Of a stretch of 64,000 bases of DNA, positions 36,401 through 45,161 are shown in pieces (the stretch's first letter is position 1; each line of letters begins with the position of its first letter). Origin of the DNA: Bacteroidia bacterium (GTDB lineage Bacteria; Bacteroidota; Bacteroidia; Chitinophagales; UBA2359). A program made the position numbers and the translations under genes. The notes beneath the pieces were generated by a model. The model was not told the origin of the DNA, searched no databases, and was given only the letters and a program-made list of their open reading frames with translations. The stretch is taken from contig JAUHXA010000016.1 in the NCBI GenBank assembly GCA_030427245.1, positions 43,401 through 107,400 of the forward strand. Reading direction: 5' to 3'.

Positions 36401-37342
36401 GCCCACTTCAATGCTGCCCAATACAGGCTGTGAACAAAAATGTAGGCTGGTAGTAGGGTTGAAGGCATCGTTTTCGGTGATTCCCGCACTGCTGAGTATA
36501 AAATCCCCAATATTAAAAAGAGAAAGGCTTGGGTGAGGGTTGGAAGCACTTATTTCGAGGGAGTAAACATCGTCTACCGCATCAATGGGGTTGGCGGCTC
36601 CTTCTGCTACTACCACTGTCACCCAAGTTGTGGAGGATAATTCATATTCATTTTCTATCGTATAAGAAAATTGCTCTGTACCTGCATAATCATCGGCAGG
36701 AATATAAAGAATTTTGTTGTTTTGAATACTGACTATTCCATCATCGGGTTGAGTCAATTCAGTCAAAGTGAGCAGAGAAGGAGGAACATTCAAATCTAAA
36801 TCGTTTGCCAAAGCATTGATTTCTATCGAAGTTCCCATTAAAGTAACCGCAGCATCAGGTATTGCTTCTGGCCCTACTGGATCGACTCCACCAAACATAT
36901 AATCCAATGTCACTGTCGCAGTATCACATTGCAGCATCATCTGGTCGCAAACCATGTAGCTAAAACTTTCGGCTGGCTCTCCCGCATTGATATCGAACTG
37001 ATAGGTAAAAATCAAATGAGGGTCGTTGAGTACCCAAACAGGAGTAGTAGGTAAAAACGGCGGCAATGCGGGAGGAATCACCATTGATTCATTGGGAGTG
37101 ACGGTGCCATAACTGGGTTCTGTCACCAAAGCCCAAACAATGGTGTCTCCTGAAGTCCAAATCGTGTCATTCACAAATAATTCCATCTCAAAAGGTTGAT
37201 TTTGGAAGATTTGATAGTAGTCGTGATTTGTTGAAATATAAGCTTGTGCTTGGGCAGTCTGAAAACTTGCTACAAGTAAGAATAAGGAATTGATAAACAA
37301 GAAAAAAGTGTGTTTTAAAGGCATAGCATGTATATTTTTCAT
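33476..37342 (-). CDS. Giant surface protein: nine Big_9 repeats, dockerin, cohesin-like domain and T9SS tail
   Basis: From the ATG at 37342 the protein has 1288 residues with a signal peptide ending …FQTAQAQ. Nine repeats of ~95 residues follow. Each runs 'A.DD.y......i.V..ND', 'P.HGtv', 'Y.P...F.G.D.F.Y.iCD....CDtA.V.I.V', as in the Big_9/cadherin-like tandem family; the paired Cys in 'CD...CD' could form disulfides. Two calcium-loop segments (AGDANNDGVANNFDVLAVGLGFG and DCNGNGVVEGTDIEAINQNYG) look like a split dockerin. A cohesin-like domain ('AYGLAFTIEYDTDVVELGSVSLDF') and a ~80-residue T9SS sorting domain (MNFYPNPSSD onward) end it. An adhesin or scaffold role is likely. Confidence 0.9.
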   Translation of the reverse strand: MKNIHAMPLKHTFFLFINSLFLLVASFQTAQAQAYISTNHDYYQIFQNQPFEMELFVNDTIWTSGDTIVWALVTEPSYGTVTPNESMVIPPALPPFLPTTPVWVLNDPHLIFTYQFDINAGEPAESFSYMVCDQMMLQCDTATVTLDYMFGGVDPVGPEAIPDAAVTLMGTSIEINALANDLDLNVPPSLLTLTELTQPDDGIVSIQNNKILYIPADDYAGTEQFSYTIENEYELSSTTWVTVVVAEGAANPIDAVDDVYSLEISASNPHPSLSLFNIGDFILSSAGITENDAFNPTTSLHFCSQPVLGSIEVGGTDDIPQSAFFGAYVASTPGTETLCYELCDELVGTCDQATITINITINPDDPVYPIAVDDYYESPVPEPIIMNVTENDLSITNVALHVSIVENPNHGTAEVAASSSLIIYIPNPDLMGEDSFVYELCDESTGICSQATVTVVISDEPFPDQVIAIDDFVDYTFNASITIEVLANDIGTNLDVVEVSNAVHGSVTLNLDNTVTYALVTTNAPPEDHFNYIICGGPNPDEPICDTAVVFISLWSMGNTAPVAEVDIAYTHEGIPVVIDILANDNDPDGPNADLILQPFVSEYPEGIISVLPNNNIVFAPTEGFTGEFIFSYQICDSGVPEACDEADVVIYVIDNDEGPLQAMDDFFTVDDNTSELQLTVMNNDITTENTIISYLGQPKHGQIFWGFNPDEPPFYSSNDPNFIGQDSFFYIICDSTIGDCDVATIYINVGGNPIIDAVDDYATTAVNSNITIQVFSNDIFNINTYSLAEVGEPAHGTVAVAESLPEQISYMPDEDFEGQDHFYYVLCDVPTSVCDTAWVYIQVGSSLQAIDDYITVEDYSPQFLVLQANDLNAEQAIIMNFTEPEHGTVGCDPTAIPCFALYQADAGYEGTDSFEYVICDNFANVCDTATVYLNVGVDCSMGCVWAGDANNDGVANNFDVLAVGLGFGNTGTVRLNASNDWYPQSSTDWAQEISTFTTNDGGLTFDSITVNSKYVDCNGNGVVEGTDIEAINQNYGLTHAKDAEKQAAADAPAITFSLPEQIPANTWITVDVLLGSEEQPAEDAYGLAFTIEYDTDVVELGSVSLDFDEMSWFDSGENINLYKDFSELGKIDVGYSRTDGQSISGYGKIATFSIFVIDNVAGKKSGSIDIPFNISASNALMVSNTGFVQALNTEPAESVVTDIETIDLSVMNFYPNPSSDLVNFNFGGLDIQSLEIFNTMGQLMYRQSFEAHTLGTTLEVVDWNMGMYFIRFQTPDGTGTRRLQVVK

Positions 37343-37659
37343 TTTTTTAAATTTATGTTTTCGAGTTGATATTTTTATATGATACAAATGTGCCACAAAA
37401 AAAATGCAAAAAAAAGTACATTGAAAGTAAAATGTACGAAAAAAACAATTATTGAATAGTGATTTTAATTTTGATAATGAATGAATTATTGTTTTTTTTT
37501 GTGTGAAAAATAATTATTGGTTCGGGCAACGAAAAAGGTAATTTTACTGTCTTTTTATTGTGAAACGTCCATGATTAAATCATCATTAAAACACAAAGGG
37601 AAATGATTAGTTAGTTTATGGTAAGTTCCATCTGACCTTCAAAAAGAAAAAATGAACAG
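37343..37659. other. AT-rich divergent intergenic region
   Basis: This 317-bp gap between the giant surface protein and the gene at 37660 is rich in poly-A/T runs and must hold both promoters. I see no clear -7/-33 pair and no small gene. Confidence 0.4.
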
Positions 37660-39078
37660 ATGAAAAACAAACTCACCTCCCTTCTAGCCTCTTTAGATGT
37701 CTATGAAATCAATCGGTGTCGCAAATTTTTACAGTCCCCTTACTTCAATGAAGACGAGCGGATAGTGCGTTTGTTTGGTCTATTGACCGATGCACAAAAA
37801 CAATCCGACTACATTCCATTGTCAAAAGAAGAAGTTTGGGTAAAATTGAAGGAGAAGAGACCTTATAAAGACTCCCAATTTCGGCGATGGTGTTCGGATT
37901 TGACCCGATTGGTGCTGCAATTTTTGGCACAGGAAACCTATCAAAACGCGGTGATGCCTCAACAGCAGTTTTTCATTGAAGTTGTGCAAACTCGTCAATT
38001 GGAAAAATTTTACCATAGTAGTTTTCGCAATGCTGAGAATACTTTATTAAAACAAACACAGAGAGATAGTGTTTTTTACTATCATCAATTCAAACTCAAC
38101 GAGGCTCAACAAAAACAAGAGTTTGTGACCGAAGGACATTCCGAACAATCGAGTTTTGATGTTTTGATGCAGCATTTGGATGCTTTTTACCTCGCCCAAA
38201 AACTTCGCTACTGTTGTCATTGGCTCAACTATCGAAAAGTGCTGCGATTGGACGGTGAAATGCAGGTGCCTTTGATGGCGGAATTGCTGCAATTTATTGA
38301 AGCCAATAGAACGAATCAAGTACCGGTGGTGGCGATTTATTACCAAGTTGTTTTGACTTTATTGGAGGAGAATCAGGAACAACATTACCACGAACTCAAA
38401 CGATTGTTGGAAGAACACAGTCATTTATTTAGTGCCGAAGAAGCATGGGAAATGTATGGCTATGCTTTGAACTATTGTATCCGAAAAATCAACAGTGGGG
38501 CAGAATATTTGGCAGAATTATTTGGTTTGTATCAAGCGACGCTCGACAAATCGGTAATTTTGAACGGTGGAGAATTGAATCACCAACACTTCAAAAACAT
38601 CATTGCGATTGCCCTGCGATTGAAGCAGTTTGATTGGGTGATGGAGTTTATCGAAGGTTATCAAAACAAGCTGCCCGAGAAGGTACGAGAAAATGCTTCG
38701 ACCTATAATATGGCCAGAGTGTATTTTTCTAAACGAGAATGGGCTAAGGTGATTGAATTGTTGCAGCAAGTGGAATACGATGATGTTTTTTACAAGTTAG
38801 ACTCCAAAGCGTTATTACTCAAAACTTACTATGAGTCAGGAGAATGGTTGGTTTTGGAATCTTTGATTGATAGTTTTCATATTTTACTTCGCCGCAATAG
38901 AGAAATCTCTAAACAGCATCGGAGCAACTACCTCAACTTGGTGAAATTTGTCAAAAAATTAAACCGATTGATGCCCGATGATACCCAGAAAATCAAGGCA
39001 TTGAAGGAAAAAATTGAAGCAACCAATCAGGTGGCAGATAGGGGATGGCTTTTGGAGAAGGTAAAGGAATTATTTTAA
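37660..39078 (+). CDS. TPR-like protein of a lineage-specific family, member 1
   Basis: The 472-residue protein has no signal peptide or membrane helix. It is almost entirely helical, with repeated pairs such as 'YNMARVYFSKREWAKVIELLQQVEYDDVFYKLDSKALLLKTYYESGEWLVLESLIDSF', which look like degenerate TPR units. The protein at 48738-50231 shares the same layout and the same end ('...RSNYLNLVKFVKKLNRL...GWLLEKVKEL' against '...KRYMNFVNFNRKLYHL...TWLVQKFEQY'), so the two form a family. Function unknown; a protein-binding scaffold is likely. It overlaps the convergent methyltransferase by four bases. Confidence 0.8.
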   Translation: MKNKLTSLLASLDVYEINRCRKFLQSPYFNEDERIVRLFGLLTDAQKQSDYIPLSKEEVWVKLKEKRPYKDSQFRRWCSDLTRLVLQFLAQETYQNAVMPQQQFFIEVVQTRQLEKFYHSSFRNAENTLLKQTQRDSVFYYHQFKLNEAQQKQEFVTEGHSEQSSFDVLMQHLDAFYLAQKLRYCCHWLNYRKVLRLDGEMQVPLMAELLQFIEANRTNQVPVVAIYYQVVLTLLEENQEQHYHELKRLLEEHSHLFSAEEAWEMYGYALNYCIRKINSGAEYLAELFGLYQATLDKSVILNGGELNHQHFKNIIAIALRLKQFDWVMEFIEGYQNKLPEKVRENASTYNMARVYFSKREWAKVIELLQQVEYDDVFYKLDSKALLLKTYYESGEWLVLESLIDSFHILLRRNREISKQHRSNYLNLVKFVKKLNRLMPDDTQKIKALKEKIEATNQVADRGWLLEKVKELF

Positions 39079-39821
39079 GGTTTTTCGGCTGTCAATATCA
39101 GCCGTTCTGCTCCCAATTCATAAGGTTCAGACTCAAAAGACCCTTCTGCTTCAAAATATTCAAAGCCGATAGATTGAAGCATTTGGAGCAATTCTCGGTA
39201 GCTGTATATGCGGACGCTACTGTTGTGCTGCAATTGTTTGCCATTGTCGTTGAGAGTCCACCAAGTGCTTTCTATTCGAGAATTTTCGATATCGAAGTTT
39301 CGTTCTTCTAGTACCCAACAGTCTTCAAAACGCCAAAAATCTTGGTGCGTGAAGATGGGTAACATGGTTTCTAAAGTATGGGTTTCTAAGATAAAACTTC
39401 CACCTGATTTCAAGGAGTCGTAAACGGATTGTAAAAATTGACGGTTTCCGTTTTCATCAAAGTAGCCAAAACTCCCAAAAATACATATTGCAGCATCGAA
39501 GGTGTTTTTGAAGGGGATAGAACGCATATCACCACAAACCCACTCAGTTTGTTGGGTTAATTTTTTTTTCAAACTACTTTTTTGAGCTGCTTCGATGTTT
39601 TTTTCATTGAAGTCTAAGCCGCAAGTCGTATATCCTCTCGCAGCCAATTCTAAGGCTATGCGCCCTGTTCCGCAAGGCACGTCAAGAATATGCTGATATT
39701 TTTTGACTTCAAATAGTGCTTCGATATAGTTGGTTTCCAATTGGGTATCCTCTCTTCCTTTGATATAGTGCTGGATTTTGGGCCAAGCATCTAAAAAATA
39801 ATCTTTCCACCAGTTGTTCAT
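39075..39821 (-). CDS. SAM-dependent methyltransferase (class I)
   Basis: The 248-residue protein has a SAM-binding fold: motif I ILDVPCGTGRIALELAARGY, then GLDFNEKNIEAA (motif II acid), CGDMRSIPF and 'FDAAICIFGSFGYF' (motif IV). It belongs to the Methyltransf_25/11 group; the substrate is probably a small molecule and cannot be assigned. It is tail-to-tail with the TPR-like gene, overlapping by four bases (TTAA). Confidence 0.9.
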   Translation of the reverse strand: MNNWWKDYFLDAWPKIQHYIKGREDTQLETNYIEALFEVKKYQHILDVPCGTGRIALELAARGYTTCGLDFNEKNIEAAQKSSLKKKLTQQTEWVCGDMRSIPFKNTFDAAICIFGSFGYFDENGNRQFLQSVYDSLKSGGSFILETHTLETMLPIFTHQDFWRFEDCWVLEERNFDIENSRIESTWWTLNDNGKQLQHNSSVRIYSYRELLQMLQSIGFEYFEAEGSFESEPYELGAERLILTAEKP

Positions 39822-39967
39822 ATTGAAGTATATATTTGTATGAGGTTAAACAGCTTTTTAAAATAATGTTGTAATTTTGGAAGCCATAAAAAAGTAAATC
39901 ACAGATTTTGTTGAAATTTCAGGTTATTGGGTTAGTACATTGGAGGTATACCCTCTACAATATTTTG

Positions 39968-41203
39968 ATGTTCAACAAAAAAGCAAATGTAGTACAAATG
40001 CGATTGATTGTAAGTTCTTTATTTTTAATTATGCACACATGGAGCATTTATGCTCAAAAAATCGAATATTTACAAGTTGTAGCTCGTCCAGGAGATGATG
40101 TAGTTTCTTTATTGTCACTATATCAGCTGGACAAATACGCCTGCAATCTAACGAGTTTTTACAAAATTAACGAATTAGAAAGCGGTCAATATTTGTTTGC
40201 CAATCGAGTGTATTCTTTGCCTGTGCGAGTCTTTAAATACAATGGGTCAAGTATTCGCTCAACAATAGGGATTGATAATTGGGACAAAGCCAAAAGGATT
40301 CAAGCTTATAATGAGTCTATGCTCAAAGCTGAGTTGAGGCTGACCGACTATGTGCGTAGTAAAATACTGTGGGTACCTGTGCATGAATTGGACTGTCAAG
40401 CTCCCCCCGAGAAAACAGACACATCTGTGTTGGACTTGAAAACTCCTGATACGGCTATGGGGAATCGAATTTTTCCCATTTTTGGAAAAAAACATCAATA
40501 TATACCACTTGAAAGTACAAAACTAAAAGGGGCAATTTATTATATTGTGGGCGGACATGGTGGGCCTGACCCTGGTGCTGTTGGTTGGCAAGGACAATAC
40601 AAACTGTGCGAAGATGAGTATGCCTATGATGTGGCATTGCGTTTGGCGAGACAATTGATTTCACATGGTGCCACTGTTTACATCATTATTAGAGATCCGA
40701 ATGATGGAATTCGCTCTAATAAATATCTGGGTTGTGACAAGGATGAGTATTGTTGGGGAAATCTAAAAATCCCTTTAAATCAAAAGGAACGACTGACACA
40801 GCGTTCGAGTGCGGTGAATGAATTGTACCAAAAAAACAAAAAACGTGGAGTGACTTATCAACGCCTCATTATGATTCATGTAGATTCTAGAAACAAGACC
40901 GAACGTACGGATTTGTTTTTTTACTATCCTGAAGAAGATGAGGTTGGAAAGTCTATGGCCAAAACATTGCAAAACACCATCAAACAAAAGTACAACACTT
41001 ATCAAAAAAATCGTGGGTACTTTGGCACGGTTACAACTCGTGACTTACACATGTTGAGGGAAACAGAAGTCCCTTCAACTTACATAGAGTTGGGAAATAT
41101 CAAAAATAAAGCGGATCAAAAACGCATTGTTTTGGAGGTGAATCGGCAGGCATTGGCGAAATGGTTAATGGAAGGATTGATGATGGATCACCGCAACAAT
41201 TAA
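39968..41203 (+). CDS. N-acetylmuramoyl-L-alanine amidase (Amidase_3)
   Basis: This zinc amidase cuts the bond between MurNAc and the stem peptide. Ligands are visible in 'YIVGGHGGPDPGAVG' (first His), 'KLCEDEYAYDVALRL' (Glu) and 'LIMIHVDSRNK' (second His); the Glu in 'STYIELGNIKNK' completes the site. The ATG at 39968 gives 411 residues; a second ATG at 39998 would start exactly at a signal peptide (MRLIVSSLFLIMHTWSIYAQ), so either start may be used. A region before the domain ('VVARPGDDVVSLLSLYQLD') resembles a LysM-like segment. The receiver-kinase gene follows after 32 bp, so they may be cotranscribed. Confidence 0.9.
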   Translation: MFNKKANVVQMRLIVSSLFLIMHTWSIYAQKIEYLQVVARPGDDVVSLLSLYQLDKYACNLTSFYKINELESGQYLFANRVYSLPVRVFKYNGSSIRSTIGIDNWDKAKRIQAYNESMLKAELRLTDYVRSKILWVPVHELDCQAPPEKTDTSVLDLKTPDTAMGNRIFPIFGKKHQYIPLESTKLKGAIYYIVGGHGGPDPGAVGWQGQYKLCEDEYAYDVALRLARQLISHGATVYIIIRDPNDGIRSNKYLGCDKDEYCWGNLKIPLNQKERLTQRSSAVNELYQKNKKRGVTYQRLIMIHVDSRNKTERTDLFFYYPEEDEVGKSMAKTLQNTIKQKYNTYQKNRGYFGTVTTRDLHMLRETEVPSTYIELGNIKNKADQKRIVLEVNRQALAKWLMEGLMMDHRNN

Positions 41204-41235
41204 AATTATATAACTCACAGATAGAGGAAATAATA

Positions 41236-42255
41236 ATGGAGAACCCTAGGAAAAACTACAATATCTTATACGTAGATGATGAAAGACAAAATTTGGTCTC
41301 TTTCAAGGCTACTTTTAGAAAGCACTACACAGTATATTCGGCTCAAAGTGGAAAAGAAGCGATTGAGATTTTACGGAAGCAAGATATTGATTTGATTATT
41401 AGTGACCAGCGGATGCCTGAAATGACAGGAGTGCAATTGTTTGAAAAGATATTGCCAGAATTTCCAGATGCTATACGTATGGTTTTGACAGGTTATAGTG
41501 ATGTACAAGCCATTATTGACGCTATCAATAAGGGACAAGTTTATTACTATATCACTAAGCCTTGGAAGCACGATGAATTGAAATTGGTGATAGACAAGGC
41601 CTTAGAGTCTTATGAACTGCAAATGCAAAACAGAACTTTATCTAAGGAAAAGGAAGCATTGCAGTTGGAAACAGAACGGCAATCAAAAGAAAATCTGCTT
41701 TCTCAATATCAAACGTTGAAAAGTCAGGTCAATCCACATTTTTTGTTCAATTCTCTCAATGCTCTTTACGCATTGGTGGATAGAGATCCCAAAACTGCAA
41801 AGCAATTTATTGTCAAACTTTCGAAGGTGTACCGTTATTCTCTTGAATATACAGATGAAATAACCATTCATTTGGAGGATGAACTCAAGTTTATACGTGA
41901 TTATATTTTTCTACAAAAGATTCGGTTTAACGAAAATCTGATCTTTAAAAATGAAATTTCGAAGGATAGAAGAAATGTCTTTATTCCACCTGCTACTCTT
42001 CAGCTCCTTGTAGAAAATGCCATCAAGCACAATATTGTATCGCAAGAAAGTCCATTGGTGATAGAACTGTATATAGAAGGGGATTATTTGATTGTAAAAA
42101 ACAATTTTCAAATTCGAAAAGACAATGTTGTTTCTACAGGAATTGGGCAGCAAAACCTGATTTCTCGATACAGCTATATCACCGACAATAAGCCTATTTT
42201 TGAACAAAAAGGAGGGTATTATTATGCGAAAGTCCCGCTTATAGAAGCAAATTAA
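41236..42255 (+). CDS. Receiver domain fused to a LytS-type histidine kinase
   Basis: I start at the ATG at 41236, which has an AGAGG ribosome-binding site just upstream; the frame to 41161 overlaps the amidase. The 339-residue protein has a receiver domain (about 8-125) with the acidic pair Asp14-Asp15, phospho-acceptor Asp57 (LIISDQRMP) and Lys108 (ITKPW). A coiled coil (125-165) and a His_kinase domain with His168 in NPHFLFNSLNAL follow, then the ATP-binding 'LQLLVENAIKHN' box. No sensor or membrane domain is present, so it is cytoplasmic and must be fed by another kinase. The LytTR regulator follows. Confidence 0.93.
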   Translation: MENPRKNYNILYVDDERQNLVSFKATFRKHYTVYSAQSGKEAIEILRKQDIDLIISDQRMPEMTGVQLFEKILPEFPDAIRMVLTGYSDVQAIIDAINKGQVYYYITKPWKHDELKLVIDKALESYELQMQNRTLSKEKEALQLETERQSKENLLSQYQTLKSQVNPHFLFNSLNALYALVDRDPKTAKQFIVKLSKVYRYSLEYTDEITIHLEDELKFIRDYIFLQKIRFNENLIFKNEISKDRRNVFIPPATLQLLVENAIKHNIVSQESPLVIELYIEGDYLIVKNNFQIRKDNVVSTGIGQQNLISRYSYITDNKPIFEQKGGYYYAKVPLIEAN

Positions 42256-42299
42256 GTATAGAATAAAAAAGACACACTAATAAAAATACATAACCCAAC

Positions 42300-43061
42300 A
42301 TGAGAGTTTTAATAATTGAAGATGAACATCTCGCTGCTGAGGAACTGAAGGAAATGCTGGCTGAAATCAATCCATCTATTGAAGTAATGGCAACTATTGA
42401 CACTGTTAAAAATGCGATTGAATGGTTAAAAAGCCCCAAGGTACTCGATATCAACCTCATTTTTATGGACATTCACTTAGCAGACGGCAATAGTTTTAGC
42501 ATATTTGAAGAAGTGAAAGTGAAGATTCCTATTATTTTTACAACTGCTTATGATCAGTATGCTATCAAAGCCTTCAAACTCAACAGCATAGATTATCTTC
42601 TTAAGCCAATTGATCAAGATGATCTTGCTGATAGTATTGAAAAATACGAAGATACACATGCTTCTAATCAGAATATAGATTTTAGTCTTCTCCTTGATGC
42701 AGTCCAAAAAAAAGAAGTCAGTTACCAAAAACGCTTTATTGTAACGACTGGTGATAAAATAAAATCCATCTTGACGAATGATGTGGCTTATTTTATGAGT
42801 GAAGGAAAATATTTGTATTTAACCACAAAAGAAGGCAAGCAATTCATTGTTGACTTTACTTTGTCGCGACTTGAAAAAGTTTTGCAGCCCGATAGGTTTT
42901 TTCGCATCAATCGAAAGTTCATCATTAATTTTGATGCCATTCAAAACATGATTAATTACTCTAAAAGTCGAGTGAAAATAGAACTGAATCCGCCTTGTAC
43001 GACGGATGCCATCGTAAGTGTGGATAGGTCAGGAGATTTTAAGAATTGGCTAAACCGATAG
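42300..43061 (+). CDS. LytTR-family response regulator
   Basis: The 253-residue protein has an N-terminal receiver (phospho-acceptor Asp57 in LIFMDIHLADG, Lys in 'YLLKPID') and a C-terminal LytTR DNA-binding domain ('FIVTTGDKIKSILTNDVAYFMSEGKYLYLTTKEGKQFIVDFTLSRLEKVL...FFRINRKFIINFDAI'). It lies 44 bp after the receiver-kinase fusion and is most likely its partner: kinase His168 would phosphorylate Asp57. It converges with the sigma-factor gene, four bases apart. Confidence 0.95.
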   Translation: MRVLIIEDEHLAAEELKEMLAEINPSIEVMATIDTVKNAIEWLKSPKVLDINLIFMDIHLADGNSFSIFEEVKVKIPIIFTTAYDQYAIKAFKLNSIDYLLKPIDQDDLADSIEKYEDTHASNQNIDFSLLLDAVQKKEVSYQKRFIVTTGDKIKSILTNDVAYFMSEGKYLYLTTKEGKQFIVDFTLSRLEKVLQPDRFFRINRKFIINFDAIQNMINYSKSRVKIELNPPCTTDAIVSVDRSGDFKNWLNR

Positions 43062-43065
43062 TATA

Positions 43066-43731
43066 TTAAGCTGCACAGACCATTTTTCCCCAATAAGGAA
43101 CTTTTGCTTTCAAGGACGGGAAATGATAGAGCCAATTGGGGTGAAAATAATCAAATTGAAGCGACATTTGTGCTGAATTGTGAAGGCTGCTGCTCATACT
43201 CACAGGATCTGTCAGTACATACTTCAATGCTTTTCGAGCACGGTGAAGGCGGACCTTGGTAGCACTGATGGATAAATCAAAATGACGTGAGATTTCTTCA
43301 ATGCTCAAATTGTCAAAGTAAAAGGCCTTAATGACCTCCTTGTTTTTGTAGCTCAACTGCTCTACAGCTTCCCGAACCCTTTTTCCAATGGCATCTGCTT
43401 CTTCAACAGCTACCATTTCTTCTTGTACTTCAAACAATTCGTCGGGTAGGTTGAGAAGTGGTTTTTTCTTTCGGCGGTGATAATTGTTGCAGGTATTTCG
43501 CAAAATCCCCATCAGCCATGCCTTAAATTTGGAGCTGTCGGATAGATTGTCAATAGATAGGTATGCCTGTACGAGTGCCTCTTGAACCAAGTCTTTGGCA
43601 GCATTTTCGTCTTTGGTATATGCTGTTGCTTTTTGTAAACAGATATGGTAAAATTCTTTAACTAATCGGTTGAAAGCTTTTTTATCCCCTGCTTTCACTT
43701 GTTCTACCCAATGACTCGTCGTTTGATTCAT
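43066..43731 (-). CDS. ECF-type RNA polymerase sigma factor
   Basis: The 221-residue protein (ATG at 43731; the longer frame starts with a GTG) has sigma region 2 ('FNRLVKEFYHICLQKATAYTKDENAAKDLVQEALVQAYLSID...KFKAWLMGILRNTCNNYHRR') and region 4 ('LSYKNKEVIKAFYFDNLSIEEISRHFDLSISATKVRLHRARKALK'). The ~50-residue tail after region 4 is unusual and contains an aromatic segment ('FDYFHPNWLYHFPS'), perhaps a site of regulation. No anti-sigma factor gene is adjacent. Confidence 0.92.
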   Translation of the reverse strand: MNQTTSHWVEQVKAGDKKAFNRLVKEFYHICLQKATAYTKDENAAKDLVQEALVQAYLSIDNLSDSSKFKAWLMGILRNTCNNYHRRKKKPLLNLPDELFEVQEEMVAVEEADAIGKRVREAVEQLSYKNKEVIKAFYFDNLSIEEISRHFDLSISATKVRLHRARKALKYVLTDPVSMSSSLHNSAQMSLQFDYFHPNWLYHFPSLKAKVPYWGKMVCAA

Positions 43732-43737
43732 AATCAC

Positions 43738-44047
43738 AAAGATTTGTTGAGATGGAGAAATGTATCCTTTTCTATAGTGGTCGTTTAGGTAAAAAGGTTA
43801 CATAGTGAAATTGTTCTATTTTGCTTTGGTAAAGTTTTTTTTGATGTTTAGACAAATAGCTCATTAACCATGAGCTGTTCCTCCATTCATCTTAAAATAT
43901 CAGAGTCTATTACATAAAAAAAACACCTGATACACAACCTATCAGGTGTTTTTTGATAAAAAATAGAAGGGCGAGGTTTTGGGATAAATTAAATAGTGTT
44001 AAAAGTTTGACTATTTTAAGCATCCCCATCCATGCCCTATCACTCTA
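43738..44047. other. Intergenic region with sodA terminator
   Basis: The 310-bp gap holds the sodA terminator at 43918-43954 and otherwise shows no gene. It includes the upstream region of the sigma gene; no clear TAnnTTTG box is seen there. Confidence 0.5.
43918..43954 (-). terminator. Strong intrinsic terminator of sodA
   Basis: A perfect 15-bp stem (AAAAAACACCTGATA / TATCAGGTGTTTTTT) with a 7-base loop lies about 95 bp after the sodA stop. A-runs and T-runs on both sides make it potentially bidirectional. Confidence 0.92.
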
Positions 44048-44656
44048 TTATCCTTTTGCAGCCGCATAACGTTTGCCTACTTCGTCCCAGTTGATAACAT
44101 TGAAGAAAGCAGAAACATAGTCGGGGCGACGGTTTTGATAGTTCAAGTAGTAAGCGTGTTCCCACACATCCAAACCAAGAATCGGAGTACCTTTTTTGTC
44201 GGCAACATCCATCAAAGGATTGTCTTGATTAGGGGAAGAAGTCACAAACAATTTGCCATCTCCATCAACGCATAACCAAGCCCAGCCAGAACCAAATCGA
44301 GAACCTGCTGCTTTGCTGAATTCATCTTTGAAAGAATCAAAAGAACCCAGATCGTTGTTGATAGCATCCGCCAAGTCGCCAGAAGGAGTTCCGCCGCCTG
44401 CAGGAGACATTACCTGCCAAAACAAACTGTGATTGTAGAATCCGCCTCCATTGTTGCGAACACCTGTATTGCTTGAAGCCACAGTCATCAATTCTTCAAT
44501 TGATTTGCCTTCAAGGTCAGTACCTTCTATAGCTGCATTCAATTTACTTGTGTAGCCAGCATGGTGCTTGTCGTGATGAATTTCCATCGTGCGAGCATCA
44601 ATATGTGGTTCTAAAGCATCAAAAGCATAGGGTAAATCAGGAAGTTGAAAAGCCAT
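44048..44656 (-). CDS. sodA: Superoxide dismutase (Mn/Fe)
   Basis: The enzyme converts superoxide to hydrogen peroxide and oxygen. The 202-residue protein has the metal ligands of the family: His27 in [12 protein letters not shown], His in '[13 protein letters not shown]', and Asp and His in the signature DVWEHAYY. The 'GSGWAWL' and '[19 protein letters not shown]' segments are typical. No signal peptide is present. Metal choice cannot be read with confidence; the symbol is given for the family. It has a -7-like box at 44691-44698 and a strong terminator, so it is monocistronic. Confidence 0.96.
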   Translation of the reverse strand: MAFQLPDLPYAFDALEPHIDARTMEIHHDKHHAGYTSKLNAAIEGTDLEGKSIEELMTVASSNTGVRNNGGGFYNHSLFWQVMSPAGGGTPSGDLADAINNDLGSFDSFKDEFSKAAGSRFGSGWAWLCVDGDGKLFVTSSPNQDNPLMDVADKKGTPILGLDVWEHAYYLNYQNRRPDYVSAFFNVINWDEVGKRYAAAKG

Positions 44657-44690
44657 ATTAAAAATTATTTTAAGTTTTGTGAATTAAAAA

Positions 44691-44698
44691 CAAAAATA
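44691..44698 (-). promoter_or_regulatory. Possible -7 box (TATTTTTG) of sodA
   Basis: TATTTTTG on the minus strand lies 35-42 bp before the sodA ATG, inside the short gap to tadA. No good -33 TTG is seen. Confidence 0.35.
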
Positions 44699-44723
44699 CG
44701 AATTTCTGTAAATTGAAATGTTT

Positions 44724-45161
44724 TTATAGGCGTTTTTGTTCAAAGAAAAGGCGAATCAATTTTCTGCTTTCCTCTCCCAAAACGCCTCGAATGATATTTG
44801 TTTTAGGGTGTAATACATTTAGGTTCATGCTTTCACACCCTCTTTTGATGTCAGCTGCTCCATAAACCAATCGTCCCAACTGCCCCCAATAAATTGCCCC
44901 TCCACACATTGGGCAAGGTTCGAGGGTGACATATAAGGTACAATCTTTGAGATACTTGCTACCGAGATAGTTTGATGCGGCAGTAATGGCCAAAATTTCG
45001 GCGTGAGCAGTGACATCTTGAAGGCGTTCTACCTGATTGAAGCCTTTGGCAATAACTGTATTTTGAGCTACAACGACCGCACCAATCGGTATTTCGTCTG
45101 CTTCAAAAGCCAATTGTGCTTGTTGGAGGGCTATACGCATGAAATATTCGTCTGTCAGCAT
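44724..45161 (-). CDS. tadA: tRNA-specific adenosine deaminase
   Basis: TadA deaminates A34 to inosine in the tRNA-Arg anticodon. From the ATG at 45161 the protein has 145 residues, with the zinc/catalytic His53-Ala-Glu55 (TAHAEI) and Pro-Cys83-Pro-Met-Cys86 motifs. 'LAFEADEIPIGAVVV' and 'LNVLHPKTNIIRGVLGEE' fit TadA rather than guanine or cytidine deaminases. The frame extends upstream to 45188, but the family starts near the chosen ATG. Its 5' end is near the divergent TolC gene. Confidence 0.94.
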   Translation of the reverse strand: MLTDEYFMRIALQQAQLAFEADEIPIGAVVVAQNTVIAKGFNQVERLQDVTAHAEILAITAASNYLGSKYLKDCTLYVTLEPCPMCGGAIYWGQLGRLVYGAADIKRGCESMNLNVLHPKTNIIRGVLGEESRKLIRLFFEQKRL

